From Rhodococcus opacus (GTDB lineage Bacteria > Actinomycetota > Actinomycetes > Mycobacteriales > Mycobacteriaceae), in assembly GCF_012396235.1 (NCBI RefSeq), contig NZ_JAAXPA010000011.1:154630-218629 (forward strand): a DNA stretch of 64,000 nucleotides, in the 5' to 3' direction. Shown here one piece after another: positions 16,845-26,293 of this stretch. The position numbers and the translations under genes were made by a program. How positions within the stretch are numbered: the stretch's first letter is position 1; each line of letters starts with the position of its first letter. The notes beneath the pieces are model-generated. The model ran no database searches, was not told the DNA's origin, and saw only the letters and a list, made by a program, of their open reading frames with translations.

Positions 16845-17968
16845 CTCGGTTTCGTCTCCGTCCGGACGAGCCGCCACCACGCCGTGTCAGGCTGTGCGGT
16901 GCCCTCTCCTGACTCGGCGCGTTCGAGAACGTCGTCGCGAAGACGACCGGGCAAGATGCAGTATCGGATCGAGGACCGATGGCTCACCAGCGCGAGAGGC
17001 CACCACAACACCCGGACGTACTCCTCGGCGGAGCGTGCGCCGTCCCACTGGTAGAAACCGCGGTACCGGTCCTCTTCGTCCGCGGTGAGCCACAGCTTCG
17101 ACACGAATCCGGGGAACCCCGCGAACAATGCTGTGTTGAGCAGGCTTTCGGCCCTGAACAGCGGGTGACCCCAGCCGTGGACACCGCGCAGTCGGAAGGA
17201 GACGACGAGGACCGCCGGATCGGGTGGAGACTCACCGCGCATGACGGTCTCGCGGTAGACGACTCCGGTGGTGCCGTCAGCGAAGGTCATTCTCCGGCCC
17301 CTGTGCCGTTTCGGTTGGTGAAGGCGGCGGCGGGCGAGGAGGTTCGCCGTACGCGCGGCACACCGGAACAATCGCGGCGCCGCAACCCGCAAGGGCACCG
17401 GTCGTGGTTCGGCGTCACGGATGGAGTGCTCTGCACCAGGATTGGAGACTGTCGTCGTCTCGTCCTCGCGCGCGACGGCCTCGCCGCCTCGCCCCTGATC
17501 CCGGTTCACGGCGGGGCGCCGAATGCAGGGCATGAACACCTCGGTGCGGGGCGCCGCGACTCCGGGCCCGTCCAGGTAGGACTCCCACGGGTCTCCGGAC
17601 GGGACGTAGCCGTGCGCGGTGATCCAGTGTGTGGCGGCTGCGTACGCTGCGCCGACTCCCTTGTAGTCCCCGATATGGAGAGTGGTGGCGGCGCGACCCG
17701 CCGGTTGCGACGTCGGCTCGACTCGACCGCGGGCGGCGATGCCGCCGCTGAGGGGGAATCCGGCCTCGACGTCCCACTGCCCGTCCTCCGCCTGGCGGTA
17801 CCGCGCGAACGGGACACCGGTGACGTACCGGCCCTGCCGTTCTGCGACAGTGACCACCTCACCGAAAGCTGGCCCGAGAAAGTCCTCGATGTGGTCCAGA
17901 CGGAGGCGGTCCCGCACCACGGCGGCCGGGTGCGCCTCGATCTCGACGAGTTCGACCTGGTATCCCAT
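16841..17968 (-). CDS. GyrI-like domain protein with C-terminal extra domain
   Basis: The 375-residue protein has an N-terminal GyrI-like small-molecule-binding domain (about 1-150; GYQVELVEIE, HIGDYKGVGAAYAA, TEVFMPC). A basic linker of about 80 residues follows, then a C-terminal domain (about 230-350) with FRLRGVHGWGHPLFRAESLL and FYQWDGARSAEEYV, which resembles ferredoxin-fold monooxygenase or YdhR-like proteins without a firm match. No DNA-binding domain is fused. The pairing with a coupled flavin monooxygenase suggests ligand binding or sequestration. The linker is odd enough that an old gene fusion is possible. Confidence 0.72.
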   Translation of the reverse strand: MGYQVELVEIEAHPAAVVRDRLRLDHIEDFLGPAFGEVVTVAERQGRYVTGVPFARYRQAEDGQWDVEAGFPLSGGIAARGRVEPTSQPAGRAATTLHIGDYKGVGAAYAAATHWITAHGYVPSGDPWESYLDGPGVAAPRTEVFMPCIRRPAVNRDQGRGGEAVAREDETTTVSNPGAEHSIRDAEPRPVPLRVAAPRLFRCAARTANLLARRRLHQPKRHRGRRMTFADGTTGVVYRETVMRGESPPDPAVLVVSFRLRGVHGWGHPLFRAESLLNTALFAGFPGFVSKLWLTADEEDRYRGFYQWDGARSAEEYVRVLWWPLALVSHRSSIRYCILPGRLRDDVLERAESGEGTAQPDTAWWRLVRTETKPR

Positions 17969-18003
17969 ACGTCTACCCTCGCCGCTGCACGCGGGGCGGC
18001 GCG

Positions 18004-18017
18004 AGGGCCGAAGGTCC
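18004..18017 (-). promoter_or_regulatory. DosR-like box for the GyrI-like/monooxygenase operon
   Basis: On the minus strand this reads GGACCTTCGGCCCT, an excellent match to the island motif, 36 bp upstream of the start at 17968. Confidence 0.6.
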
Positions 18018-18097
18018 CCGACGGCGGACCCGGGTCGGATGGTGGGTCCGATCGTGCCAACCTTGAGCTACCGGGGCGGGTGCCACAAGTCGATGTC

Positions 18098-18113
18098 TAG
18101 TGGCCCCTCGGTA
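18098..18113 (-). promoter_or_regulatory. Possible second box upstream of the GyrI-like operon
   Basis: On the minus strand this reads TACCGAGGGGCCACTA, a weaker motif match about 130 bp upstream of the start. DosR targets often carry two boxes. Confidence 0.3.
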
Positions 18114-18208
18114 AAAGACCAAGTCCTCTCGGCCGGCCCGCGTACACCGGGTTCGATGGAACATAGACACGGGAAGACACCCCACGACCCACCCCGACCA
18201 GGAGATAC

Positions 18209-18337
18209 GTGAGGCGCCCGGCTCGGCTGAGGGAGATGGGATCGATGCTGCTGTTGCACCTTCTCGGCGGCTCGACCGATGAGGAAGTCGACCTCGTTGT
18301 CGCAGAGGAACTCGAACTCCTCGGATGCCCTGCCTGA
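18209..18337 (+). CDS. Possible small acidic-tailed peptide, 42 aa
   Basis: A GTG codon preceded by AGGAGATAC opens a 42-codon frame with a basic N-terminus, a short hydrophobic run (SMLLLHLLGG) and an acidic tail (DEEVDLVVAEELELLG). About three quarters of third positions are G or C, slightly low for a real gene here. It is the only plausible gene in the 436-bp stretch 17969-18404. No homologue is recognised. Confidence 0.3.
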   Translation: MRRPARLREMGSMLLLHLLGGSTDEEVDLVVAEELELLGCPA

Positions 18338-18404
18338 CAGACCAGCTCACGGGCTCGCCCCGTTCGCACCGCACGGCCTACACATGGACGACCGGGACCG
18401 GTTG

Positions 18405-20453
18405 CTAGAACGCCGAGGGATAGGTCTCCGGTGTTTCGCCTTCAACCCAGAGACTTGTGCGTTCGAGGGGCTCGACCGCCCTGGTCGTGTCGATATGGAT
18501 TACCGCATCGAACTGATCCGAGATCCGGGTGTGGAAGTAGTGACTCTGCCGCTCGGTCTCGGGTCGGTAGATCACCCCTATCGCCCGCTGCAGTCTCGCA
18601 GCCCGCAGTGTCCTCGCGGCAGCGTTCCCCTCGTCTGTGCGCACGAGGAAGGACGGCTCTCCGAGTTCGTGGAAGAGTTCCTCGACGCTACCGGGCAACG
18701 CCGGGCGCACTTCCTTGCGTTCGGCCGGTCCACCCCACTGACTCGCCGCGGTGACCGAGCCCTCGAACGTGGTGAACCCGATCAGCCGACAGGCGTCGGG
18801 ATACGCTTCCCGCACCAGTTGCCCCACGGTCACTTCGCCGTGGGTTCCGGCCTCGGTTGCGCGCGCGTCGCCGGCATGCGAGTTGTGTGCCCACACCACT
18901 ATCCGAGATGCTCTGCCCGAGTGCCGGTCGAGGTGCGAGACGAGGGCTGCCAGTGTCTGAACCATATGACGATCCCGTAGGTTCCACGAGGACACGCGGC
19001 CACTGAACATCGTTCGGTAGTAGCCCTCGGCATCGCACACACTCACCGCGTTGCGTTCGGCGTAGAACTGCTCGTCCTCGGCGGCCATTCCGTCGCGCCG
19101 AACATACTCGAGGGAATGGCGTTGCAGCTCGACGAGTTGTTCGACAACCTGCTGCTCGCACGACTCCCCTGCACCGAATGCCGCTGCGTAGCCATATGAT
19201 TGGCCGTCGTCGCCACTGAGGTGATCGAAGCAGGAGTAGCGGTCACGCGCACGCCGAGCGGCCGCGGGGTCCACCCGATCGAGGTATTCCACGACCTCAC
19301 GCATCGATCTGTGCAGGCTGTACAGATCGAGACCGTAGAACCCCGTGAGGGTTCGTCCTTGCGCCCTCGAGCGGTCGTTGTGTTCCTTCAACCATCCGAC
19401 GAAGTCCAGTACCGGGGCATTCCGCCACATCCAGGACGGGAACCGCTCGAACCCACGGAGAGCTTCTTCGGCGGTCGTGTCGTGACCACCACCGCGCACG
19501 TAGCGGTTGACGCGGTAGGCGTCCGGCCAGTCGGCCTCCGCAGCAATCGCCGAGAATCCCTTGTCCTCGACGAGCCGTTTGGTGATTTCCGCGCGCGCCG
19601 CATAGAACTCGTGAGTGCCGTGCGAGCTTTCGCCGATCACCACGATCCGGGCGTCACCCACCAGATCGAGAAGCACGTTGAGCGAGGGGACACCGTCCGG
19701 GGCATCGAGCGCCGCGATACGTACAGCTGTTGCTGCCGAACCGAATTCGAGCGCCTTCGCATCACGAGCTGTCCCAGCGGAAGTGGGCGTGCGCAGAAGC
19801 GTCAGGACCTCGCTGTCGGTGACCTGTGCGAAGTTCCAGAACGACTCGCCGACTGCGTGGAAGGGAAACGGCATCGTTGCGCACACCACGTCGTCGACCA
19901 TGGCGCCGAGGTCGCGGCAGGTGGACTCCGGTGCGGCGGGCACCGCCACCACGATCTGGGCAGGTTCCTGTCGGCGCAGTGAGTCGACGGCAGCGAACAT
20001 ACTCGCGCCGGTGGCGAGGCCGTCGTCGACGAGGATGACGATCTTGTCGGCGACGTCGGGAGGCGGTCGGTTCTCTCGGTAGACGGCTTCCCGTCGCAGC
20101 AGTTCCCGGCCCTCGCGATCGAGCTCCCGGCGGATCTGTTCCGGCGAGATTCGCAGGTCTCGTATCAAGTCGTCGTTGACCACCACGGTTCCGCCGCTGG
20201 CCAGTGCGCCCATCGCGAACTCCGCGTGGCCCGGCACACCGACCTTACGCACGACGAAGGCGTCGAGGGGGGCACCCAACGAGGCTGCCACCTCCCACGC
20301 CACGGGGATGCCTCCCCGCGCCAGCCCGAGCACGGTGACCTTCGGGTTGCCGCGAAAGCCCTCGAGGAGTCCTGCCAGGACCCGTCCGGCCTCCCGTCGG
20401 TCTTGAAAGACTTGCTCCGGCCGCTCCGCCGGCGTCGCTGTGGTCGCGCTCAT
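18405..20453 (-). CDS. Phosphoribosyltransferase/erythromycin-esterase-like fusion (Rv2030c type)
   Basis: The 682-residue protein matches the layout and almost the length of M. tuberculosis Rv2030c (681 residues), a DosR-regulon protein next to hspX. Residues 1-230 form a phosphoribosyltransferase domain (PRPP loop [10 protein letters not shown]); about 260-675 form an erythromycin-esterase-like domain with [25 protein letters not shown] and [11 protein letters not shown], the conserved His/Glu pattern of that family. The substrate is not known. ATG at 20453 follows GGGTGAC; earlier codons would extend into the promoter and box. Confidence 0.88.
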   Translation of the reverse strand: MSATTATPAERPEQVFQDRREAGRVLAGLLEGFRGNPKVTVLGLARGGIPVAWEVAASLGAPLDAFVVRKVGVPGHAEFAMGALASGGTVVVNDDLIRDLRISPEQIRRELDREGRELLRREAVYRENRPPPDVADKIVILVDDGLATGASMFAAVDSLRRQEPAQIVVAVPAAPESTCRDLGAMVDDVVCATMPFPFHAVGESFWNFAQVTDSEVLTLLRTPTSAGTARDAKALEFGSAATAVRIAALDAPDGVPSLNVLLDLVGDARIVVIGESSHGTHEFYAARAEITKRLVEDKGFSAIAAEADWPDAYRVNRYVRGGGHDTTAEEALRGFERFPSWMWRNAPVLDFVGWLKEHNDRSRAQGRTLTGFYGLDLYSLHRSMREVVEYLDRVDPAAARRARDRYSCFDHLSGDDGQSYGYAAAFGAGESCEQQVVEQLVELQRHSLEYVRRDGMAAEDEQFYAERNAVSVCDAEGYYRTMFSGRVSSWNLRDRHMVQTLAALVSHLDRHSGRASRIVVWAHNSHAGDARATEAGTHGEVTVGQLVREAYPDACRLIGFTTFEGSVTAASQWGGPAERKEVRPALPGSVEELFHELGEPSFLVRTDEGNAAARTLRAARLQRAIGVIYRPETERQSHYFHTRISDQFDAVIHIDTTRAVEPLERTSLWVEGETPETYPSAF

Positions 20454-20533
20454 GTCACCCTGCTTCCCAGTGTCCGGACGCGTGTGTATTCCGTGCCCCA
20501 GTTCGATCCTTGCGGCGTCGATCCGGGAGGGAA

Positions 20534-20548
20534 CAGGGCCGAAGTGCC
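20534..20548 (-). promoter_or_regulatory. DosR-like box for the Rv2030c-type gene
   Basis: On the minus strand this reads GGCACTTCGGCCCTG, 81 bp upstream of the start at 20453. The right half of the motif is perfect. Confidence 0.5.
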
Positions 20549-20594
20549 TCTCTCCGCGAACGACCACCACCCTTGACGAAATGCCCCAACTAGT

Positions 20595-20610
20595 GACCGT
20601 CGGCCCTACT
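20595..20610 (+). promoter_or_regulatory. DosR-like box facing the slipin remnant
   Basis: GACCGTCGGCCCTACT is identical in its core to the hsp20 box. It points right, 60 bp before the remnant ATG at 20670 and 252 bp before the USP gene. Confidence 0.65.
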
Positions 20611-20669
20611 GCCATGCCGCCCAGCCGCCTTCGATGTAGACGTACCCCTTCGTCGACGTCGGAGCCGTC

Positions 20670-20827
20670 ATGCCTGCCGTGATCATTCTCGCCGTAGTCG
20701 TTTCACGCGGGCTTCTCCTTGCCCTCTCCATGCGTGTCGTGACTCAGTACGAGCGAGGTGTTCATTTCCGACTCGGCTGCGGATCGTGACGATGCCGATC
20801 CAGTCTCAGATTGCCCAGACCACGCTT
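20670..20827 (+). pseudogene. Slipin/stomatin (SPFH) gene remnant with internal deletions
   Basis: The first frame (20670-20789, 39 codons) encodes a hydrophobic N-terminus and VVTQYERGVHFRLG, the hallmark start of slipins. From 20777 another frame reads LRIVTMPIQSQ and then IAQTTL. In intact slipins these three blocks are far apart (FRLGR, then about 30 residues on, RIVTMPIQSQ, then about 35 residues on, QIAQTTL). Here they are joined directly, so at least two internal deletions, one of them frame-shifting, removed most of the gene. The rest of the SPFH domain is missing. The upstream box is intact. Confidence 0.82.
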
Positions 20828-20861
20828 TCGCCCCGAGCCGATCCAGAGAAACGGAAATGGA

Positions 20862-21761
20862 ATGAGTGACGCCGCCCATCATCCTCGTCACATCGTTGTC
20901 GGGATCGACGGTTCGCGCGGTGCGCTGAACGCCGCCGCGTGGGCGGCGGAAGTTGCTGCCCTTCATCGTGTTCCGTTGCGGCTGCTCTTCGTGCACGATC
21001 CCTCCGAAGGTGGGCGACGGGGCGAGGCACACCACGGGGAGCACGAGCGACAGCGAGCCCAGGACGCGCACATGCACCTCACCGAGGCCGCAGAAGTCGC
21101 CCGCCACGTCGCCGCCTCCGGACCCACGCGGCCCGGGACCACCGAAATCAGAATGGAGATGCGGGCGGGAACGTCCTTCACAGCACTCCTCGAGGCCGCG
21201 GACGCGGCCGAACTGCTGGTGCTCGGCGCCAGGAGCGACTCGTCCTCCGCACCCGCGTCGCTCGTGACGACCGCGGCGCTGATCGCACGCTCCGCCTGTC
21301 CAGTTGCGGTGGTCAGGCCTGGGTTTCGCCGCACCGGTGGGTCGATTGTGACAGGAGTACGGTCGGACGGCGAACCGGACGTCCTGCACTATGCATTTCG
21401 GCACGCACAACTGAGCGGGACCGTGCTGCGCGCTGTGCACTCCGTCGCGACCGGACCGAATTCGTCGATACCGGACCTCACCGCAGGTTCGGACGAGGCG
21501 CGAGATCGTCTCGATGCATGGTTGGCGCCGGAGAGGGGCCGCTTCCCCGAGGTCGTCGTGGACCCGATCACCACGGAGGCGCCGGCGGATGAAGTGTTGG
21601 TCCGCTACTCGTCGTCGGCCGAGTTGCTGATCGTCGGACGCGGTGTCCCCGCTGCACCGCGCGGAATGCTCGGCCGCACGGCCACGGGCGTCCTCATGCG
21701 CGCGACGTGCCCGGTCATCTTTGCCGGTCCGCACCGCCGCCTTCGGTACGCAGGCAAGTGA
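20862..21761 (+). CDS. Divergent two-domain universal stress protein
   Basis: The 299-residue protein keeps the USP fold signature IVVGIDGSRGALNAAAWA at the start, but the ATP-binding pattern is eroded in both halves: GARSDSSSAPASLVTTAA and GRGVPAAPRGMLGRTA replace G-2x-G-9x-GS. It may therefore not bind ATP. ATG at 20862 was chosen as the first codon before the domain. It probably depends on the box at 20595 through the slipin remnant, and is followed 38 bp later by a potassium channel gene, which it might regulate. Confidence 0.82.
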   Translation: MSDAAHHPRHIVVGIDGSRGALNAAAWAAEVAALHRVPLRLLFVHDPSEGGRRGEAHHGEHERQRAQDAHMHLTEAAEVARHVAASGPTRPGTTEIRMEMRAGTSFTALLEAADAAELLVLGARSDSSSAPASLVTTAALIARSACPVAVVRPGFRRTGGSIVTGVRSDGEPDVLHYAFRHAQLSGTVLRAVHSVATGPNSSIPDLTAGSDEARDRLDAWLAPERGRFPEVVVDPITTEAPADEVLVRYSSSAELLIVGRGVPAAPRGMLGRTATGVLMRATCPVIFAGPHRRLRYAGK

Positions 21762-21799
21762 CCGTGGCACCCCACGACGGGCAGGCCGGGAGGACCGTG

Positions 21800-22807
21800 A
21801 TGAGTCCCCTCCTGAGGATCGGCCGCGCACTGGGCGCCTTCGGGTTCGTCGTCGTTGCAGGCACGCTCGGGTATGTCGTCCTGGGCTTCGGCATTCTGGA
21901 TGCGCTGTACCAAACCGTGACGACGATCAGCACGGTCGGGTTTCGTGAAGTCCACCCACTCGGTGCGGTGGGCCAGATCTTCACGATCCTGCTCATACTT
22001 GCGGGTGCCGGTACGGCGCTGTACACCTTCGGGGTAATCCTCGAAGCACTCATCGAGGGACATCTACGTCAGCACATGGAGCGTCGGCGAATGGACAGAC
22101 ACATCAGCCGGATGACCGGGCACGCGATCATCTGTGGTTTCGGCCGGGTCGGACGGGCCGGAGCGCAGTACCTGGCCACGCTCGGGATGCCGGTCGTCGT
22201 CGTCGATCGAGATCCGGAGCGCCTCGCCGACCTCGACGTCCCGACAGTAGTCGGGGATGTCACTGACGACGAGGTTCTCGAAGCGGCGGGAATCGGCCGT
22301 GCCCACGCTCTGATCACGGCGCTCGACACCGACGCGGACAATGTCTACGTCACCCTCTCGAGCCGCGCGTTGCGGCCGGACCTGATCATCATCGCCCGCG
22401 CCCGCAACGACGGTTCGACATCCAAGCTGATTCGGGCGGGAGCAAACCGCGTCGTCAACCCTCAGCTCATCGGGGGGCGCCGGATGGGTGCCTTCGCGCT
22501 CCAGCCACACGTCGCCGAGTTCCTGGACGTCGTGATGCACGACGAGACACTGGACTACCGGATCGAGGAGGTCGAGGTCTCGGCTGGTTCGCCGCTGGCC
22601 GGGCGGACCCTGGCGGAAGCGGACCTCGCGGCGGCCACCGGCTCGCTGTTGATGGCGTTGCGGTCACCGACGGGGCAGTTCATTGCCAATCCCCCGCTGG
22701 AGCGACGTCTGGACCCGGGCACCATTGTCATTGCACTCGGAACGGCGCCGCAGCTCGATGCGCTCCGCCGCGAGGTCAAGCAGAGCGAGGGAATCGGCTC
22801 ACCCTGA
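21800..22807 (+). CDS. Two-helix potassium channel with RCK (TrkA-N/TrkA-C) domains
   Basis: The 335-residue protein has one inner/outer helix pair (about 10-30 and 57-77) around a pore loop with the filter-like TTISTVGF, then an RCK domain with the dinucleotide fold GFGRVG and VVVDRDPERL, and a TrkA-C-like domain at 250-320. Four subunits would form a ligand-gated K+ channel in the membrane. The start follows GGGAGG. A USP gene precedes it on the same transcript, which suggests coupling of K+ flux to stress sensing. Confidence 0.88.
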   Translation: MSPLLRIGRALGAFGFVVVAGTLGYVVLGFGILDALYQTVTTISTVGFREVHPLGAVGQIFTILLILAGAGTALYTFGVILEALIEGHLRQHMERRRMDRHISRMTGHAIICGFGRVGRAGAQYLATLGMPVVVVDRDPERLADLDVPTVVGDVTDDEVLEAAGIGRAHALITALDTDADNVYVTLSSRALRPDLIIIARARNDGSTSKLIRAGANRVVNPQLIGGRRMGAFALQPHVAEFLDVVMHDETLDYRIEEVEVSAGSPLAGRTLAEADLAAATGSLLMALRSPTGQFIANPPLERRLDPGTIVIALGTAPQLDALRREVKQSEGIGSP

Positions 22808-22822
22808 ACGGTTTCCGGCCCT

Positions 22823-23065
22823 TCATCGTGCATCCTCCGGGGTGCGGCGAGCCCACCGGAAATACGCAATGGGTCCGATGAAGTTCACCGCGATCACGGC
22901 AGCCCAAATAGTTCGGCTCCCCCTGATCTCGCGGGGATCACGCTTCGCCAGATCCGCCCAGGCCGCCACGGCCAGCCCCAATTGCACCGCCGCCGCCACG
23001 ACCAGCGCGGCGCGCTGCGGCGTTGTCAGACTCGCCCACGTCACACGCCTCTTCACTGGACTCAT
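22823..23065 (-). CDS. PLDc_N-type small membrane protein
   Basis: The 80-residue protein has two hydrophobic helices (about 17-37 and 55-72) and the pattern WAAVIAVNFIGPIAYFRWAR, typical of the phospholipase D nuclease N-terminal (PLDc_N) family of short membrane proteins. Function unknown. ATG follows GGAGGAG. It is 74 bp downstream of the flavodoxin gene on the same strand and may be the last gene of that transcript. Confidence 0.7.
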   Translation of the reverse strand: MSPVKRRVTWASLTTPQRAALVVAAAVQLGLAVAAWADLAKRDPREIRGSRTIWAAVIAVNFIGPIAYFRWARRTPEDAR

Positions 23066-23139
23066 CGATGCTCCTCCGATCTCACCTCCACCGGCCCGGC
23101 ACCGCGAGAGCAATGCCTCCGCGGCGCCGACCACTGGAT

Positions 23140-23682
23140 CTAGGTCCGTCTTTCCGTGTCCCGGGTCGATTCGGCGGCGATGGTGCCTGCCCACGCGCAC
23201 ACGTCCGACCAGTCCCGGGCGTCGCCGTAGTGCCCACCCATGAGCCTGAAGACGACTCGCCCGAATCCTGGCCAATCACCCGGGGCGATCGCCCCGGCGA
23301 AGAATCGGTGGTCGCGCACGTCGGCCGCATCCCGCAGCAACTGCACCGCTCGAGGCTCCGGTGTCATGCGACGAAGAAGACGCGCCAGCCGCTTGGACAG
23401 GGTCGTGCTGGTGACGCCCACCGACGACACCGAGAACGCCCATACTCGCTTCCCCTCGAATTGCGACCGCAGGCGCTCGACCGCGTCGGAGGCGTCGGCG
23501 AGCCACTGCCCGTCATGGATCGCGCTTCCGAGAACGATCACGTCGTAGGAGTGCACGTGTGACACGTCCGCGGCCACCCGCACATCGACTTCCTGCCCGA
23601 AACCTTCGATACACGACCCGAGTCTCTCGGCTATCCCGCGGGTCGAGCCCTTCGCTGTCGCGTACGCCACCAGTACTTTCAT
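23140..23682 (-). CDS. Flavodoxin domain protein
   Basis: The 180-residue protein starts [21 protein letters not shown], the FMN phosphate-binding loop of flavodoxins, and continues DVIVLGSAIHDGQW, as in HemG-like and mycobacterial flavodoxin-domain proteins. It should bind FMN and carry electrons or reduce a protein or quinone partner. Its ATG overlaps the stop of the upstream DUF4389 gene by four bases, so the two are coupled. Confidence 0.85.
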   Translation of the reverse strand: MKVLVAYATAKGSTRGIAERLGSCIEGFGQEVDVRVAADVSHVHSYDVIVLGSAIHDGQWLADASDAVERLRSQFEGKRVWAFSVSSVGVTSTTLSKRLARLLRRMTPEPRAVQLLRDAADVRDHRFFAGAIAPGDWPGFGRVVFRLMGGHYGDARDWSDVCAWAGTIAAESTRDTERRT

Positions 23683-25175
23683 GGGCGCGGCCTTTCCGGA
23701 GAGGTGTCGGCACCGGAATCGTCTCCGCCCGAGTGAGGCCTGGGCTCATCCGGCTCGAACGGTCCCTGATCGAGGCGGAACGGTGGGTACTCGTCCCGCA
23801 TCAGGGTCGCGTAGGCCGCGACGCGAAACGCCCAGCGGTTGATGCCCATCACGAAGTCGAAAAGACCGTGTGGGTACCGTCCGGTGAAGAGAAGCGCAAT
23901 TGCCGAGAAGGTCACCACGAGACCGAGCAGAGAACCGAAGAGCCACGTCTGCCCGTAGTGCGCACCGTCGGCGGCGAACGCTCCGGCACGCCAGCTCCCG
24001 AACCACCCTCCCGCGAGTAGCGACAGGATCAGGTAGTGCGGGATCGCCAACAGCCACCACTTCACGAGCACCAGTCCGCGGGACAGCCGCACGGGATAAT
24101 CGACGTCGAAGTCCGCCGGATAGTCGGTACGTTTCAGGGTGAAGGGTGGGTAGCGGTCCGTCGCCAGGGCCGAGTAGGTATAGAACTGCACGCGCCACCA
24201 CCACCGGAGAACGCCGACGCCGAAGTCGAAGAGGGCCCGCGGATACCGCGCCGTGAACAGGATCACGAATCCGGACACCAGGGTGGTGACGACGAACGCG
24301 ACCCCGAGGAAGAAGAGCACGAAGTAGTGCGGGATCGCCAGTAACCACTTCACCAGCCACAGCCATCGCGACAGTGGCTCGTCGAGTTCACCCACGAGAC
24401 GAGTGGGATAGACGGTCCATGGAACCTGGGGGTGGGTGACGTCGCCGGCGAACGTGTCGCCGGCTGCGTCCCGTCCGACGGGATGCGGTTGCGGCGGACC
24501 GTGCCGACCCAGACCGATCGCTCCTGCCACGATCAACGGGATTCCGATGATCAGAAAGACGACTGCACCGATCAGGACACTCAGAGCGAGCGGTCCGAGG
24601 AAGGCGAGGCGTGCCCCGGCCTGAATGTCGGCGGACACCCCGGGGGCGGCGTCGGCATTCATCACGACAGCCGTCCAGGCACCCTGCTGCAGCTCCCAGC
24701 GCACTTCTTGTGTGCCGGGACCCGCTGAAGAGGTCGACCAGAACGACTGCGCCCCTGGTGCTTCCGCGGGCCGGGTTCCAGGAATCTGCCGATAGGTCGG
24801 TCGGAACGGATCGAAGTGCACGTCTGTCACCTCGGTGCGAGCAACGTCGGTGAAGTACTTGTCGACCTCGTCACGAGGGCCGATCCCGATGAAGATCTCC
24901 TGGCTGGGATCGGTGGCGGTGGCTCGCAGCAGTACCCGGCCGAGGTCCTCGGTGCTGAACCCTTCCGGCAAGTCGGCGCCCTCGAAGAGATCGACCTTCT
25001 CCGATACCAGGGCACTTTCACTCGTCTCGAAGTGCTCACGCGGCGAGGTGAAGTGCCCCCCGTCGCGTTGCATGAAGTAGGCCCACCCCAGAAACACCGC
25101 GGCAGTGAGCAGCGCGAACCCGGTCAGGGCGCTCAGACAGCCCAAGACGAGAACAGCCACTCTGCCGGTTCGCAC
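23679..25175 (-). CDS. DUF4389 membrane protein, two repeats
   Basis: The 498-residue protein has an N-terminal helix, an exported-looking segment of about 130 residues, a second helix near 190-210, and two DUF4389 units that share IPHY, ARYP or GRYP followed by (R/G)LFDF, and DRYPPF or DEYPPF. About seven or eight membrane helices are expected. The GTG start at 25175 follows GGGAGG. Function unknown; coupling to a flavodoxin hints at a redox role at the membrane. A dormancy box lies 64 bp upstream. Confidence 0.8.
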   Translation of the reverse strand: MRTGRVAVLVLGCLSALTGFALLTAAVFLGWAYFMQRDGGHFTSPREHFETSESALVSEKVDLFEGADLPEGFSTEDLGRVLLRATATDPSQEIFIGIGPRDEVDKYFTDVARTEVTDVHFDPFRPTYRQIPGTRPAEAPGAQSFWSTSSAGPGTQEVRWELQQGAWTAVVMNADAAPGVSADIQAGARLAFLGPLALSVLIGAVVFLIIGIPLIVAGAIGLGRHGPPQPHPVGRDAAGDTFAGDVTHPQVPWTVYPTRLVGELDEPLSRWLWLVKWLLAIPHYFVLFFLGVAFVVTTLVSGFVILFTARYPRALFDFGVGVLRWWWRVQFYTYSALATDRYPPFTLKRTDYPADFDVDYPVRLSRGLVLVKWWLLAIPHYLILSLLAGGWFGSWRAGAFAADGAHYGQTWLFGSLLGLVVTFSAIALLFTGRYPHGLFDFVMGINRWAFRVAAYATLMRDEYPPFRLDQGPFEPDEPRPHSGGDDSGADTSPERPRP

Positions 25176-25238
25176 AGGAAATTCCTCCCGGTCCGTGTCC
25201 CCGAAGTCTCAGTGTGGGTCCTGGCTCCATCGGCGCGT

Positions 25239-25252
25239 CAGGGTCATTGGTC
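25239..25252 (-). promoter_or_regulatory. DosR-like box for the DUF4389-flavodoxin operon
   Basis: On the minus strand this reads GACCAATGACCCTG, 64 bp upstream of the GTG at 25175, one base different from the 15241 box core. Confidence 0.5.
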
Positions 25253-25300
25253 ACCACCTCGCCCGACCGGTCGCGCGTGGTTGCGGCAACGAAAGAACGC

Positions 25301-25316
25301 GGACGAAAGGCCCTAG
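25301..25316 (+). promoter_or_regulatory. DosR-like box for the ABC transporter operon
   Basis: GGACGAAAGGCCCTAG matches the right half of the motif well and the left half in part. It is 48 bp upstream of the ATPase ATG. Confidence 0.45.
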
Positions 25317-25363
25317 TACACCGGCCGGTGGATCAGCGACAGTTGAGCAGGACAGGAGCCGAC

Positions 25364-26293
25364 ATGCACCACGTCATAGAAGTGCACAGTCTTCACAAAT
25401 ACTTCGGTCACGTTCACGCACTGGACGGGTTGGATCTCACAGTCGACACCGGCGAGATCCACGGCTTCCTCGGGCCGAACGGTTCCGGAAAATCCACCAC
25501 CATCCGTGTACTGCTCGGGATCCTGCGTGCCACGTCGGGTCAGGCCCGGATGCTCGGTCGCGATCCGTGGTCCGATGCAGTCGCGCTGCACCGTGAAGTG
25601 GCCTACGTGCCCGGCGACGTCACACTGTGGCCGTCCTTGTCCGGTGGCGAAACGATCGACCTGCTGGCACGATTGCGCGGCGGACTCGACGAACAACGCC
25701 GCGGAGAACTCATCGATCGGTTCGATCTGGATCCGCGCAAGAAGGCGCGGAGCTACTCCAAAGGTAACCGGCAGAAGGTAGCCCTGGTGTCGGCCCTCTC
25801 GTCGCACGCCAGGGTTCTGCTCCTCGACGAACCCACCTCCGGTCTGGACCCATTGATGGAGCAAGTCTTCCGCGAGTGCGCCCGCGAAGCGGTCGACCGC
25901 GGCGCCACCATCCTGTTGTCGAGCCACATCCTCTCCGAGGTCGAGGCGCTCTGCCATCGGGTGACGATCATCCGTGAAGGCAAGACAGTCGACAGCGGCG
26001 CCGTCGACTCGATGCGTCACCTCAGCCGCACTTCGATCACCGCCGAACTGCTCGGCGACCCGGGCGACCTGCACCACATCCCCGGCGTCGCGGATATCGT
26101 GATCAACGGCAGCACGCTGCATTGTCAGGTCGACAGCGGAGGTCTCGGCCAGCTGATCCGGGTGCTCGGGGACACGGGCGTCCGAAGCCTGGTCAGCACG
26201 CCGCCCACGTTGGAGGAGTTGTTCCTGCGGCACTATCGGGTGGGTGGCGCCCCGGACGAGCCGACAGCCGGCAGGGTGAAGGAGCGGACATGA
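25364..26293 (+). CDS. ABC transporter ATP-binding protein
   Basis: The 309-residue ATPase has Walker [10 protein letters not shown] (37-45), signature YSKGNRQKV and Walker [14 protein letters not shown]. The C-terminal 80 residues form the accessory region usual in drug-export ATPases of the DrrA type. It powers the permease encoded next, with which it overlaps by four bases (ATGA). ATG follows GGAG. The divergent DUF4389 operon and the box suggest induction in hypoxia. Confidence 0.92.
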   Translation: MHHVIEVHSLHKYFGHVHALDGLDLTVDTGEIHGFLGPNGSGKSTTIRVLLGILRATSGQARMLGRDPWSDAVALHREVAYVPGDVTLWPSLSGGETIDLLARLRGGLDEQRRGELIDRFDLDPRKKARSYSKGNRQKVALVSALSSHARVLLLDEPTSGLDPLMEQVFRECAREAVDRGATILLSSHILSEVEALCHRVTIIREGKTVDSGAVDSMRHLSRTSITAELLGDPGDLHHIPGVADIVINGSTLHCQVDSGGLGQLIRVLGDTGVRSLVSTPPTLEELFLRHYRVGGAPDEPTAGRVKERT

